64,000 bases of DNA from Bacillota bacterium (GCA_013178275.1 JABLWZ010000003.1:1-64000), one strand, 5' to 3'. Counted from the first letter of the stretch, positions 1 to 11,229 are shown. Numbers and translations are program-made. The notes: a model not told the origin generated them from the letters alone.

Positions 1-372
1 ATCAGGTCAGGATCGAGGCCGCTTAATTTTTCGTTATTTGTTTTTTCTTTAAAAGCTACGTTATTGAACCCTTTTGGGAGGGGTTTAGTCAGGTGTTGCC
101 TTTCCGGAACTGTTATTTTCAGGACAGAAAGACGCTCCGAACCATAATGGGCTCATGCCCCCGCATGGCTCACCCACTATTTGGGGCCGATTGAATGCTG
201 GGTGGTGGAAATTCCGGCAGGGTAGGGTAGATCGGGGCTGCAAAGAAGCAGGAGAACCGTCACCACACTTCGCCTAGTAATAGTCCCAGTAATAAGGTTA
301 TGTATGTACTACTGGTGTTCGAGTACCGCCCCATTTCAAGGCTTTTTTGTTAATTAATATTATTTTATCTCG
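1..372 (+). other. Structured left edge, possible TnpB tail and right end
   Basis: No convincing complete gene is visible. The plus strand is open in frame 1 from the window edge to a TAA at 145-147 and starts with I-R-S-G-S-R-P-L, which resembles the last residues after the NAAxNI motif of TnpB-type proteins. The following ~200 bases are G+C-rich with several self-complementary stretches (for example GGGCTCATGCCC at 150-161) and end near ATTTCAAGGC, as seen at right ends of IS200/IS605-type elements whose 3' part encodes a guide RNA. This is a guess: only the tail is in the window, and an unrelated structured RNA is equally possible. Confidence 0.2.
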
Positions 373-2202
373 TTACTCAATTATGTCTGAAATAAATAAG
401 GCTGGGTTAAAAATATAATCGTTATTACTAAATTTTTCATTAACAATTGAGTTAGACCAAATATCTAATAATTCATTAATAGGTAAATGAGCAAAATGCT
501 GTGAAAGTATAATTAATCCTTTAAAAATATTATTCACGACAAATCTTAAATAATCTGCATGAAACTTAATTATTGGAGGTAAAACTGAACCTCCATGAAC
601 TAACATATTTCTATTCCTATAACATTGACCTAAAAGGATTTGGTGAGAGGTTTTAGCTTTAGAAATAAAATCTAAAGTTAAACTTTTATTATTACTTATA
701 TTTAAAAGATCATTTACTTTATTTGTTAAATAAATACTACGAAGATCATTTGAGGCAAGGTTTTCTAAAAAAGACTTACGATCAAAACTTAAGACGTCCT
801 CACCCCAATTTTTTAATCTACATCTTAAAACAAAAATTAATCGTTCGAATGATAACGAAGATAAAATATTTGGTATAGTTTTTGACATATGTGGATTTGG
901 TATTATGGCTTCTAGGGATGACCATAATAAAGGTAATTGTATTTCTGGGTAGTCATCATTAAGTAATGCTTTTCTGAACCAATAGATCGCAGTTCTTATT
1001 TTAAATATCTTAAATGTTTTTTTATCTATCAAGTCCAAAAAATAATTTGCTGGTATACTAAATAGTTTTGTATTGTATAAAGATTCTATATGGATAAAAG
1101 AACATAAATAATGTCTATGGGGGAAATTGTCTCTATCAATTACTCTGCTGATCTGTTTAGAAGAATTATACATAAAGGAAAGCTTAACATTATTTGATTG
1201 GTCTAATAATGCCCAATGGGGTAAAGGCGTAAAATCAACATACCAAACACTACTTATAACAGCCGTATCTAGGAATAAATCCAAACGTCGTCTTGCCATA
1301 TATAAGGCTTGATTATGTGATGAGGAATTAATTCGTAAGCTGGCATGAATTCTTATAGAAGTTGTTTCATTCGTTAATTTTAAAATGTTTAGAATATCTT
1401 CTTCTTCCTCTGGATATTTGGGATTAACCTTCGGATTATAAAATTCTAATCCCCCAATTGAAAGAGAATTACACAAACTACATAAAGTTTCAAGGTTATT
1501 ATTAAAATCATGAAAATCAGTAGAGGCAATTATTATTGGAATTAATATCACAAATTCATTTTTTGATTCTTTAATTGTTGGTAGTATTCTCTCTTTTAGC
1601 CATTGATCTAATGTAACTTCCTTAATAAAAGGGTTTGGTAAACGGGATACTAAATTAAAACTATTATCATTATTAATTATTTCGGCTGAAAAACAACGTG
1701 TGAGAGATTGTATCTCTTCTAAAGCCCCATTATTTCTTATTAAATGAATTAGCTCAACACAAAGTCTTTCAATATAATCATAAGAAAGATTTTTTAATAC
1801 TTCGTTGGCAATTGTTAAGTATAATGTACTATCATGTGATGATAATGCATTTAATAACTCATTAATTTTTTCTGAACAAATCTTTAAGGCAACGGAATCA
1901 ATGTGTATTGCGGATTCTAATCTTTTTATATAATGTTCAATACCTCTTTTGGGTAGATTAGAAGGTTCATAGAATAGTTCAATAGCAACCATTCTAACAT
2001 TCAAAGGAAAACCAATATAAAGATAATCATCAATCACGTCTTCCAATAAGCCAAGCCAGTAAGCAAGATTCTCTGATTTATCTTCGACTGAAAAGCCATA
2101 AGTATTGAAATGGATAATATCTTCTTTACATAAATTGATAATAAAACCTCCTGAAAAAGGAATTAATATCGGCAAAGTATATTTACAGAAACATTGTAAC
2201 AT
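373..2202 (-). CDS. Uncharacterised 609-aa protein with HEPN-like C-terminus
   Basis: I do not recognise a named family for the full protein. It is rich in Ile, Asn, Lys and Leu and is strongly A+T-rich, unlike the very G+C-rich glycolytic genes beside it, which suggests recent transfer. Around residues 400-550 a helical region with paired aromatic and charged residues ends in R-N-M-L-V-H-G-G, matching the R-X4-H signature of HEPN-fold (Apea-like) domains, often RNases in defence or stress systems. There is no signal peptide or clear membrane segment. It is transcribed away from gap and stands alone. A defence role is inference from the motif and composition only; a structural HEPN without nuclease activity is possible. 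Confidence 0.7.
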   Translation of the reverse strand: MLQCFCKYTLPILIPFSGGFIINLCKEDIIHFNTYGFSVEDKSENLAYWLGLLEDVIDDYLYIGFPLNVRMVAIELFYEPSNLPKRGIEHYIKRLESAIHIDSVALKICSEKINELLNALSSHDSTLYLTIANEVLKNLSYDYIERLCVELIHLIRNNGALEEIQSLTRCFSAEIINNDNSFNLVSRLPNPFIKEVTLDQWLKERILPTIKESKNEFVILIPIIIASTDFHDFNNNLETLCSLCNSLSIGGLEFYNPKVNPKYPEEEEDILNILKLTNETTSIRIHASLRINSSSHNQALYMARRRLDLFLDTAVISSVWYVDFTPLPHWALLDQSNNVKLSFMYNSSKQISRVIDRDNFPHRHYLCSFIHIESLYNTKLFSIPANYFLDLIDKKTFKIFKIRTAIYWFRKALLNDDYPEIQLPLLWSSLEAIIPNPHMSKTIPNILSSLSFERLIFVLRCRLKNWGEDVLSFDRKSFLENLASNDLRSIYLTNKVNDLLNISNNKSLTLDFISKAKTSHQILLGQCYRNRNMLVHGGSVLPPIIKFHADYLRFVVNNIFKGLIILSQHFAHLPINELLDIWSNSIVNEKFSNNDYIFNPALFISDIIE

Positions 2203-2376
2203 ATTGGGGACATAAAAACATTATTTAGACCTTTCTTTTCCCCCTCCAAAAAATTCCCAATATTTTCCCAAATTGTATTCGGGATATATTTAGAATCATA
2301 ATGGAGGAATTGGCGGCGGTTTTGTAGAACATGGTATGGGTGAGGCCAATCACAAATAATATCTGGGCAAAGTAGT

Positions 2377-2382
2377 TATAAT
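2377..2382 (+). promoter_or_regulatory. Candidate -10 box of the glycolytic operon
   Basis: A perfect TATAAT lies 42 bases upstream of the gap start codon, within the only long non-coding gap before the operon. No good -35 hexamer lies 16-18 bases upstream (the sequence there is AAATAA), so either an activator helps or this is not the true promoter. No CggR-type repressor gene precedes gap. Confidence 0.35.
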
Positions 2383-2411
2383 AAGCCATAGGATTCAAGC
2401 AGTCCTGTTAA

Positions 2412-3428
<1,017 letters not shown>

Positions 3429-3469
3429 CGCGGATTTTTTTATGCTGAATATGGAGGTAATGCAGTCGA

Positions 3470-4651
3470 ATGTCAACCCTGGGGATTCAGGACCTGAGTG
3501 TGGAGGGTAAGCGGGTCTTTGTGAGGGTGGATTTTAACGTCCCGGTGGACGAGAGAAACGAGATCACGGATGATACCCGGATCAGGGCGGCGCTGCCGAC
3601 CATAGAGTACTTGATGGGCCAGGGAGCCAAGGTGATACTGGCGAGCCACTTCGGGAGACCGAAGGGGAAGGACGAGCGCTACCGCATGGATGTGGTGGCG
3701 CGGCGGCTGTCGGACCTGCTGCACCGGCAGGTGATAAAGGCCGACGACTGCGTGGGGGACGAGCCTAAGCGGCTGATCGAAAAGATGAAGCCGGGCGAGG
3801 CCCTGCTGCTGGAGAACGTCCGCTTTCACCCGGAGGAGGAGAAGAACGACCCGGGGTTCGCGCGGCAGCTGGCGGAGCTGGCTGACGTGTACGTGAACGA
3901 CGCCTTCGGCGCGGCGCACCGCGCCCACGCCTCGACGGCGGGGATGGCGGGGCTCCTGCCTTCGGCGGCGGGGTTCCTGATGCAGAAGGAGGTCAGCGCG
4001 CTGGGCAAGGTGCTTTCGAACCCCGATAAGCCTTTCATGGCCATCATCGGCGGGGCGAAGGTTTCGGACAAGATACAGCTGCTGGAGAATTTCTTGTCGC
4101 GGGTGAATACGCTGGCCATCGGCGGCGGGATGGCGAATACCTTTTTCAAGGCGCAGGGGTTCGAGGTGGGGAAGTCCCTGGTGGAGGAGAATCACCTCGA
4201 TTTTGCCCGGCGTCTCATCGATGCGGCCTCGCGGCAGGGGGTAAGGCTGCTCCTGCCGGGCGAGGTGGTGGTGGCCGACCGGATGGCGGCGGACGCCAGC
4301 ACTCGGGTGGTGAGCCCGCGGGAGGTCCCCGAAGGATGGATGATCCTGGACATCGGGCCGAAAGCGGTGGATCAGTTCGCCCAGGCGGTGCGGGAGAGCC
4401 GCACGGTGTTCTGGAACGGTCCGATGGGGGTCTTCGAGATCCCGGCCTTCGCGGCCGGGACGGAGGGGATGGCCCGGGCGGTGGCGAGCGCTCCCGGCAC
4501 CACGGTGGTGGGCGGCGGGGACTCGGTGGCCGCTATCGAGAAGTTCGGACTGGCGGGACACATCACCCACATCTCGACCGGCGGCGGGGCGTCGCTGGAG
4601 TTCCTGGAAGGCAAGGAGCTGCCGGGGGTAGCGGCCCTGGCGGCGAAGTAG
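3470..4651 (+). CDS. pgk: Phosphoglycerate kinase
   Basis: Transfers phosphate from 1,3-bisphosphoglycerate to ADP, the first ATP-yielding glycolytic step. The N-terminal substrate-binding segment VRVDFNVP (residues 18-25), the arginine/histidine substrate motif ASHFGRPKG, and the C-terminal nucleotide motif GGGDSVAA with the final ISTGGGASLEFLEGKELPG block are all present. Length 393 residues is normal for a monomeric bacterial enzyme. ATGGAGGTAATG precedes the start at suitable spacing. It lies directly downstream of gap and 32 bases upstream of tpiA. Nothing is unusual; a long reading frame on the opposite strand is a product of the high G+C third positions. Confidence 0.98.
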   Translation: MSTLGIQDLSVEGKRVFVRVDFNVPVDERNEITDDTRIRAALPTIEYLMGQGAKVILASHFGRPKGKDERYRMDVVARRLSDLLHRQVIKADDCVGDEPKRLIEKMKPGEALLLENVRFHPEEEKNDPGFARQLAELADVYVNDAFGAAHRAHASTAGMAGLLPSAAGFLMQKEVSALGKVLSNPDKPFMAIIGGAKVSDKIQLLENFLSRVNTLAIGGGMANTFFKAQGFEVGKSLVEENHLDFARRLIDAASRQGVRLLLPGEVVVADRMAADASTRVVSPREVPEGWMILDIGPKAVDQFAQAVRESRTVFWNGPMGVFEIPAFAAGTEGMARAVASAPGTTVVGGGDSVAAIEKFGLAGHITHISTGGGASLEFLEGKELPGVAALAAK

Positions 4652-4683
4652 CATATATTATTTGGTAAGGAGCCGATAGTTCT

Positions 4684-5457
4684 ATGCGTGTGCCGGTTAT
4701 CGCGGCCAACTGGAAGATGTACAAGACCACCGGGCCGGCGGTCGAGTTCGTGCAGGACCTGGTCCCCCGCCTGGGAGGCCGGGAGGGGGTGGAGGTGGTG
4801 ATCTGCCCCCCGTTTACCTGTATCCCCGCGGTGGCGTCCGCCCTCTTCGCGGAGGGTGAGCGCGGCATCGGGGTAGGGGCGCAGAACCTGCACTGGGAGA
4901 AGGAGGGGGCCTTCACGGGCGAGGTGTCCGCGCCGATGCTGCGGGACCTGGGATGCAGCCACGTGATAATCGGGCACTCCGAGCGCCGCCTGTACTTCGG
5001 GGAGACCGACCTGACGGTGAACCGCCGGGTGCTGGCGGCCCTGGCAAACGGGCTGACCCCGATATTCTGCCTGGGGGAGACCCTGGAGGAGCGGAGGGCG
5101 GGGATAACTCTCTCGGTGTGCGCCACCCAGCTGCACTTCGGCCTGGAGGAGGGCATCAGCGCGGAGGAAGCGGCCCGGCTGATCATCGCCTATGAACCCG
5201 TGTGGGCTATCGGTACCGGGGTCAACGCGACCCCCGGGGACGCGGAGGAGGTCATCTCCTTCCTGCGCGGGCAGCTGATGAAGGAATACGGCAGCGAGGT
5301 CGCCGAGCGGGTGAGGATACTCTACGGCGGCAGCGTGAAGCCCGACAACATCGGGCCGATCATGGCCCAGCCGAACGTGGACGGGGCGCTGGTGGGAGGC
5401 GCGAGCCTGCAGGCGGAGTCGTTCGCGGCTATAGTCGACGCTGCCCGGAAGCGATGA
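4684..5457 (+). CDS. tpiA: Triosephosphate isomerase
   Basis: Interconverts dihydroxyacetone phosphate and glyceraldehyde-3-phosphate. The catalytic set is complete: Asn9 and Lys11 in AANWKM, His98 in IIGHSERR, and Glu171 in YEPVWAIGTG, followed by the phosphate-binding YGGSVKPDN loop and LVGGASL at the C-terminus. At 257 residues it is of standard length. The preceding bases include AAGGAG at about 4667-4672. It sits in the middle of the lower-glycolysis operon, and gpmI follows after 35 bases. Confidence 0.98.
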   Translation: MRVPVIAANWKMYKTTGPAVEFVQDLVPRLGGREGVEVVICPPFTCIPAVASALFAEGERGIGVGAQNLHWEKEGAFTGEVSAPMLRDLGCSHVIIGHSERRLYFGETDLTVNRRVLAALANGLTPIFCLGETLEERRAGITLSVCATQLHFGLEEGISAEEAARLIIAYEPVWAIGTGVNATPGDAEEVISFLRGQLMKEYGSEVAERVRILYGGSVKPDNIGPIMAQPNVDGALVGGASLQAESFAAIVDAARKR

Positions 5458-5492
5458 ACCTGATTTGATTAGATCGAGGAGGAACTTGAGAC

Positions 5493-7040
5493 TTGGTGCG
5501 TAAACCGAGACCTCTGATGCTTTTGATCCTGGACGGCTGGGGGGACTGCGACACCGGGGATGCTAACGCGGTGATCTGCGGCAACACCCCGAACTTCCGC
5601 CGGCTCAGTAAGACGTATCCTTATACCACGCTCCACACCTCGGGGGAGGCGGTGGGGCTTCCCGCCGGGCAGATGGGCAACTCCGAGGTGGGACACCTGA
5701 ACATCGGGTCGGGGAGGATCGTGTACCAGGACCTGACCCGGATAGACAAGGCGATCCGGGACGGCGAACTTTTTAAAAACCCGGTCTTAAACCAGGCGAT
5801 GGACGAGGCGAAGCGGAACGGCTCGGCGCTGCACCTGATGGGGCTGCTCTCGGACGGCGGGGTGCACAGCCACATCCAGCACCTCCTTGCCCTGCTGGAG
5901 ATGGCGAAGCGGAAGGGGCTCACCCGGGTGTTCGTCCAGGCCTACCTGGACGGGCGCGACGTGCCGCCGTCCAGCGCCCTGGGGTACATCGACGCCCTGG
6001 AGGAGAAGATGCGGGAGCTGGGAGTGGGCAGGATCGCCTCGGTGGGAGGGCGCTACTGGGGAATGGACCGCGACAAGCGCTGGGACCGGGTGGAGAAGCA
6101 CTACCGGGCCTTCGTGCTGGGCGAGGGACTGAAGGCGGCCTCGGCCCGCCAGGCGGTGGAGGAGTCTTACCAGCGCGAGGAGACCGACGAGTTCGTGCAG
6201 CCGACGCTGGTGGTCGGGGACGATGGGAAGCCGCTGGGGACCATGAATGACGGTGACGCCATCATATTTTTCAACTTCCGGGCGGACCGGGCCCGGGAGA
6301 TCACCCGCGCCCTGGTGGAGAGCGACTTCGAGAGCTTCCCGCGGGAAAAGTGGCCAAAGGTCTTTTACGTATGCATGACCCAGTACGACGCGACGATACC
6401 CGCGCCGGTGGCGTATCCCCCGCAGGAACTGGCCAACACCCTGGGAGAGGTCCTGGCGCAAAAGGGGCTGCGGCAGCTGCGGATCGCCGAGACGGAGAAG
6501 TACGCGCACGTGACCTTCTTCTTCAACGGCGGGGTGGAGGAGCCCAACCCGGGCGAGGACCGGGTGCTGATACCGTCGCCCAAGGTGGCGACCTACGACC
6601 TGAAGCCGGAGATGAGCGCCCTGGAGGTGACGGCTCGGGTCCTGGAGGAGATAGGGTCCGACAAGTACGACGTCATCATCATGAACTACGCGAACGCCGA
6701 CATGGTGGGACATACCGGGATGATGGACGCGGCGGTGCAGGCGGTCAACGTCCTGGACGAGTGCCTGGGCAAGGTGGTCGACCAGGTTCTGGAGCGCGGA
6801 GGCGCGGTGCTGGTGACCGCCGACCACGGGAACGCCGAGGAGATGAAGGACCCCGAGACGGGCGCGCCGCACACCGCCCACACCAGCAGCCCGGCCCCGT
6901 TTATCCTGGTGTACCCCGACCTCGTCGGGACGAGGCTCCGGGACGGGGGGGCGCTGGAGGATATCGCCCCGACCATGCTGCGGCTTCTGGAGATTCCCCA
7001 ACCCGCCGAAATGACCGGCCGGGATTTGATAAAGGGTTAA
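5493..7040 (+). CDS. gpmI: Cofactor-independent phosphoglycerate mutase
   Basis: Interconverts 3- and 2-phosphoglycerate through a phosphoserine intermediate with two Mn2+ ions. It belongs to the alkaline-phosphatase superfamily: the N-terminal metal motif LILDGWG, the nucleophilic serine in [11 protein letters not shown] (Ser64), and the C-terminal metal ligands in [11 protein letters not shown] and PHTAHTSSP are all visible. Length about 515 residues is normal. The start is uncertain between TTG at 5493 and GTG at 5496; GAGGAGGA at 5476-5483 fits either, and no ATG is available. The non-ATG start may reduce its translation relative to neighbours. Confidence 0.97.
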   Translation: MVRKPRPLMLLILDGWGDCDTGDANAVICGNTPNFRRLSKTYPYTTLHTSGEAVGLPAGQMGNSEVGHLNIGSGRIVYQDLTRIDKAIRDGELFKNPVLNQAMDEAKRNGSALHLMGLLSDGGVHSHIQHLLALLEMAKRKGLTRVFVQAYLDGRDVPPSSALGYIDALEEKMRELGVGRIASVGGRYWGMDRDKRWDRVEKHYRAFVLGEGLKAASARQAVEESYQREETDEFVQPTLVVGDDGKPLGTMNDGDAIIFFNFRADRAREITRALVESDFESFPREKWPKVFYVCMTQYDATIPAPVAYPPQELANTLGEVLAQKGLRQLRIAETEKYAHVTFFFNGGVEEPNPGEDRVLIPSPKVATYDLKPEMSALEVTARVLEEIGSDKYDVIIMNYANADMVGHTGMMDAAVQAVNVLDECLGKVVDQVLERGGAVLVTADHGNAEEMKDPETGAPHTAHTSSPAPFILVYPDLVGTRLRDGGALEDIAPTMLRLLEIPQPAEMTGRDLIKG

Positions 7041-8351
<1,311 letters not shown>

Positions 8352-8400
8352 GGCAGCCGGTAGGAACGAATAATACTTGTCTAGCAATAAAGTGTTTAAT

Positions 8401-8438
8401 CTGCCGACGCTCACCCGGGTGCCGGCAGGTTTTTATTT
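8401..8438 (+). terminator. Rho-independent terminator after eno
   Basis: CTGCCG at 8401 pairs with CGGCAG at 8423-8428, enclosing the palindrome CACCCGGGTG, and is followed by GTTTTTATTT. It closes the glycolytic operon and separates it from the tetR promoter. Confidence 0.85.
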
Positions 8439-8443
8439 AATCC

Positions 8444-8473
8444 TTGACAACTAGACGACCGGTCTAATAGTAT
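8444..8473 (+). promoter_or_regulatory. tetR promoter with overlapping operator
   Basis: A consensus -35 TTGACA lies at 8444-8449, with TAGTAT at 8468-8473 (18-base spacer) or TAATAG at 8465-8470 as -10. Between them sits GACCGGTCTAAT (8457-8468), whose core GACCGGTC is palindromic. The identical 12 bases recur at 9081-9092 before the nitroreductase gene. A repressor bound here would cover the spacer and -10, consistent with TetR autoregulation. Confidence 0.7.
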
Positions 8474-8479
8474 AGAGGT

Positions 8480-9058
8480 ATGAAAAAATCTACCCGCGAC
8501 CTGATAATCGAAACCGCCAGCGGCCTGATAGAGAAATACGGCTTCAACCACACCGGGATCAATGAGATCCTGAAGCAGGCCAATGTGCCCAAGGGGTCCT
8601 TCTATTACTACTTCGAGAGCAAGGAGGCGCTGGGCCACGCCGTAATCGAGAAGGCCGCCCAGGACCGTTACGCCGTGATCGAAGAGGCCCTCGCCTCGGT
8701 GCCGGGAAGCCCGCTGGAGAGGATGCGGCGGGTTTTCGAGATGCAGATCGAGCAGTATGACGTGGAGGCGGTGCACAGCTGCATCCTGACTAAACTGGGG
8801 CAGGAGATGGCCGAGCAGCACGAGGGGTTCCGGGAGAAGCTGGAGCAGGTGTTCAAGCGGATCGTACAGTGTTACGCGGATGTTTTCGAGCAGGCCAAGG
8901 AGGCCGGCGAGCTGCCCGACGGCACCGACAGCATGAAGCTGGCCGAGTTCCTGTTCGCGGTCTCCGAGGGGTCGGTCATGCTGGCCAAGCTCAAGAAGTC
9001 GAAAGAACCGCTGAAGAACTTCCTGGAGCAGTTCAATCGACTGACGGAGGGAAAATAA
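8480..9058 (+). CDS. TetR/AcrR-family transcriptional regulator
   Basis: A ligand-responsive repressor. The N-terminal helix-turn-helix is clear (about residues 8-48: DLIIETASGLIEKYG, then INEILKQANVPKGSFYYYF), the hallmark of the family; the C-terminal ~130 residues form the helical ligand-binding and dimer domain and are not specific enough to name the ligand. Length 192 is typical. AGAGG precedes ATG 8480. It is followed after 63 bases by the ferredoxin-nitroreductase, and both genes carry the same palindrome in front, so it very probably controls itself and that enzyme. The inducer is unknown; electrophiles, nitro compounds or quinones are guesses from the target. Confidence 0.93.
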   Translation: MKKSTRDLIIETASGLIEKYGFNHTGINEILKQANVPKGSFYYYFESKEALGHAVIEKAAQDRYAVIEEALASVPGSPLERMRRVFEMQIEQYDVEAVHSCILTKLGQEMAEQHEGFREKLEQVFKRIVQCYADVFEQAKEAGELPDGTDSMKLAEFLFAVSEGSVMLAKLKKSKEPLKNFLEQFNRLTEGK

Positions 9059-9078
9059 ATTTTTTTGCCGGTTTCTAG

Positions 9079-9090
9079 TAGACCGGTCTA
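9079..9090 (+). promoter_or_regulatory. Perfect 12-bp palindromic operator
   Basis: TAGACCGGTCTA is a perfect palindrome, and its right ten bases plus AT match the operator-like site in the tetR promoter at 8457-8468. It lies 32 bases before the nitroreductase start, where bound TetR would block transcription. Confidence 0.7.
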
Positions 9091-9121
9091 ATGGAAATCA
9101 AAAAAATGGGGGTGTTTCAGG

Positions 9122-9970
9122 GTGGGAGCTGATATCAAGGCGAACCGGGAACCGTTACTCATGGTCGACCGGGAAAAGTGCAGCGGGTGCGCTGCGTGTC
9201 TGGAGGTCTGTCCGATGGGATTGATCGCTCTCGACAGCGGTGGATTTCCGATGGAGGCCGGAGATCGGGAAATGCCGTGCATGGGGTGCGGGCACTGCGT
9301 GGCCGTCTGCCCTCTGGACGCGATGGAGCACACGGCTTCGCCGCTGGAGGATTCGCCGGTGGTTCCGAGGGAGCTGCTGCCCAGCGCTGAGCAGGTAAGC
9401 TGGCTCCTAAAGAGCCGGCGGTCGATCCGAGAATTTAAGCAGCGGCCGGTGGAAGAGGAGAAGATTACCGAACTGATCAGGACCGCCAGCTGCGCCCCCA
9501 GCGGCGCCAACGTCCAGCCGGTGGAGTGGATAGTGGTAAACCGGCCGGAGACCATGGACTGCGTCCGGGAGGTGACCCTGGAGTGGATAAAGGAACTGGT
9601 ACGGCAGCAGCACGAACTGGTGAGGAACATCCCGGTCGAAAGATACCTGCGGGACATGGAAGGCGGGAAGGACCGGTTGCTGAGGGGCGCCCCCGCCCTG
9701 GTCATCGCCAAGGCCGACAAGAACTCCATCCACACCAGGCAGGACATCGAGATAGCGTTGTCTTATTTCGAGATCGCCGCCGCTTCCCAGGGGCTGGGCA
9801 CCTGCTGGCTGGCACAGGTCGCGCGGGTGATCCAGTTTTACCCGCCGATGCGGGAGCTGCTGGGGATGAGCGACGACGACGAGTACTACTTCTCGATGCT
9901 GCTGGGCTACCCGAAGTACACCTACCGCCGGGTGCCGAAGCGCCGGGAGCCGAGGATCAGTTTTATGTAG
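9122..9970 (+). CDS. Ferredoxin-nitroreductase fusion protein
   Basis: An FMN-dependent nitroreductase with its own electron-transfer domain. Residues 14-66 hold two ferredoxin-type [4Fe-4S] motifs (Cys20, 23, 26, 30 and Cys53, 56, 59, 63). From about residue 85 the nitroreductase fold begins with SRRSIREF and continues through CAPSGANVQPVEWIVV, ending with SQGLGTCWLAQV and a GYP block typical of the family. No substrate can be named. GTG 9122 has GGGGG upstream at good spacing; the ATG at codon 14 would start immediately before the first cluster and is less likely. Placed under the probable control of the adjacent TetR regulator. Confidence 0.93.
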   Translation: MGADIKANREPLLMVDREKCSGCAACLEVCPMGLIALDSGGFPMEAGDREMPCMGCGHCVAVCPLDAMEHTASPLEDSPVVPRELLPSAEQVSWLLKSRRSIREFKQRPVEEEKITELIRTASCAPSGANVQPVEWIVVNRPETMDCVREVTLEWIKELVRQQHELVRNIPVERYLRDMEGGKDRLLRGAPALVIAKADKNSIHTRQDIEIALSYFEIAAASQGLGTCWLAQVARVIQFYPPMRELLGMSDDDEYYFSMLLGYPKYTYRRVPKRREPRISFM

Positions 9971-10019
9971 GGGATGACCTTCTTTCTCGCCGTACGATTC
10001 CGGCCGGGACTTTTACAGC

Positions 10020-10048
10020 TTGCCTTTCCTCCGCGTGTGTGCTAAAAT
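10020..10048 (+). promoter_or_regulatory. Candidate promoter of secG
   Basis: TTGCCT at 10020-10025 and TAAAAT at 10043-10048 are separated by 17 bases and lie upstream of secG, after the end of the nitroreductase gene. Two mismatches in the -35 and one in the -10 hexamer. Confidence 0.5.
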
Positions 10049-10085
10049 GTTGAGAGAATTTTGGGCAAAGTGAGGTTAAACCCTG

Positions 10086-10310
10086 ATGCTGAAAACTATT
10101 CTCCTGGTTCTTGATATATTCGTGGCCCTGGGACTGATCAGCACCGTGCTGCTGCAGTCGGGCAAGAGCGCCGGGCTGTCGGGGGCCATCGCGGGAGGCG
10201 CGGAGCAGATATTCGGCAAGAAGAAGGGGATGGACGATCTGTTCAGCCGTATCTCCACCATCCTGGCTATCGCGTTCATGGTCCTGACCCTCGTGTTGTC
10301 GCTGATCTAG
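10086..10310 (+). CDS. secG: Preprotein translocase subunit SecG
   Basis: Small accessory subunit of the SecYEG membrane channel. The 74-residue protein has two hydrophobic helices (about residues 2-22 and 54-73) joined by a cytoplasmic loop with the family pattern LLQSGKSAGLSGAIAGG and EQIFGKKKG. GTGAGGTT precedes the ATG. It opens the secG-esterase-HD-rnr-smpB-ssrA row; in Bacillus the same order secG-yvaK-rnr-smpB-ssrA occurs, which supports the call. Confidence 0.95.
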   Translation: MLKTILLVLDIFVALGLISTVLLQSGKSAGLSGAIAGGAEQIFGKKKGMDDLFSRISTILAIAFMVLTLVLSLI

Positions 10311-10360
10311 GCTCGTGCTCGGTTGAATCCGCAAGTACAAGTTATAGCTCTTTTTAAAAT

Positions 10361-10380
10361 GCGCACCCCCGGGGGTGCGC
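10361..10380. repeat. Perfect 20-bp palindrome after secG
   Basis: GCGCACCCCC followed directly by GGGGGTGCGC. No T-run follows on the plus strand; on the minus strand it is followed by ATTTTAAAAAG. It may act as a hairpin, a protein site or an RNA processing barrier between secG and the esterase gene. Confidence 0.5.
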
Positions 10381-10405
10381 AGGCTGTTGGTCGGGGGTTA
10401 TTCTA

Positions 10406-11197
10406 GTGGTTGAAGAGTATTCGGTCCATCCCCAGGCGAGACCTTACAGTTTCCCGGGCCGGGAGGTCGGGTGCCTGCTGGTGCACGGGTTTACGGGTTC
10501 GCCGCCCGAGCTTCGGTCCCTGGGCGACCACCTGGCCGCCCGCGGCTGGGCGGTGGAAGCCCCGCTGCTGAAGGGGCACGGGACCAGGGTGGCTGACCTG
10601 GCGAATACCACCTGGAGGGACTGGATGGAGAGCGCGCGGGAAGGGCTCGTGAGGCTGCGGAGCCAGCCGGTGAGAGATGTCTTCCTGATCGGGATGTCGA
10701 TGGGGGGGCTGCTCTGCCTCTACTTGGCCGATGCGCTGGGGGATGTATCGGGGGTGGTGACCCTGAATACCCCGATCTGGCTGCGCGACCGACGGACGGC
10801 TTTCGCGCCCCTGCTGCGATTGGTGAACCAGGTCAACCCGCGGTGGTTGGCCGAGATCCCCAAGCGGAAGGGAGAGGCCGGCGCGGCGCGTGGGGAGCGT
10901 TTCGGGTATGACTCGGTTCATCCCCGGGCGATGACCGAGATGCTGGGCCTGGTGAGAGAGGTGCGGAGACTGCTGGGGAGGGTGAAGGTCCCCGTCCTGA
11001 TCGTGCAGTCCCACGCTGACGAAACGGCGGAGCCGAAGAGCGCGGGGTACCTCTACGACAGCCTGGGCAGCGCGGATAAACAGGTGCTGTGGCTCACGGA
11101 GGCGCCGCACCTGCTGTTTGAGGGCAGCGAAGCGGGGATGGTCCGGGAGGCGGTAGAAAATTTTATCCTGAAACGGACTGCTCCCGACCCAAAATAG
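10406..11197 (+). CDS. Carboxylesterase/monoacylglycerol lipase-type hydrolase
   Basis: An alpha/beta hydrolase of the Geobacillus Est30/YvaK group that splits short- to medium-chain acyl esters. The oxyanion loop HGFTGSP (residues 27-33), nucleophile Ser98 in GMSMGG, Asp204 in VQSHADETA and His234 in EAPHLL make a complete catalytic triad. The cap region (about 120-180) is short. At 263 residues it is slightly longer than the 245-250 of Est30. Start GTG 10406 is chosen because no ATG lies nearby. The gene position between secG and rnr is conserved in Bacilli and many Clostridia, though its physiological substrate there is unknown. Confidence 0.92.
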   Translation: MVEEYSVHPQARPYSFPGREVGCLLVHGFTGSPPELRSLGDHLAARGWAVEAPLLKGHGTRVADLANTTWRDWMESAREGLVRLRSQPVRDVFLIGMSMGGLLCLYLADALGDVSGVVTLNTPIWLRDRRTAFAPLLRLVNQVNPRWLAEIPKRKGEAGAARGERFGYDSVHPRAMTEMLGLVREVRRLLGRVKVPVLIVQSHADETAEPKSAGYLYDSLGSADKQVLWLTEAPHLLFEGSEAGMVREAVENFILKRTAPDPK

Positions 11198-11229
11198 TAA
11201 ATAATAATAAGAAAGACAGGAGGGTGACT

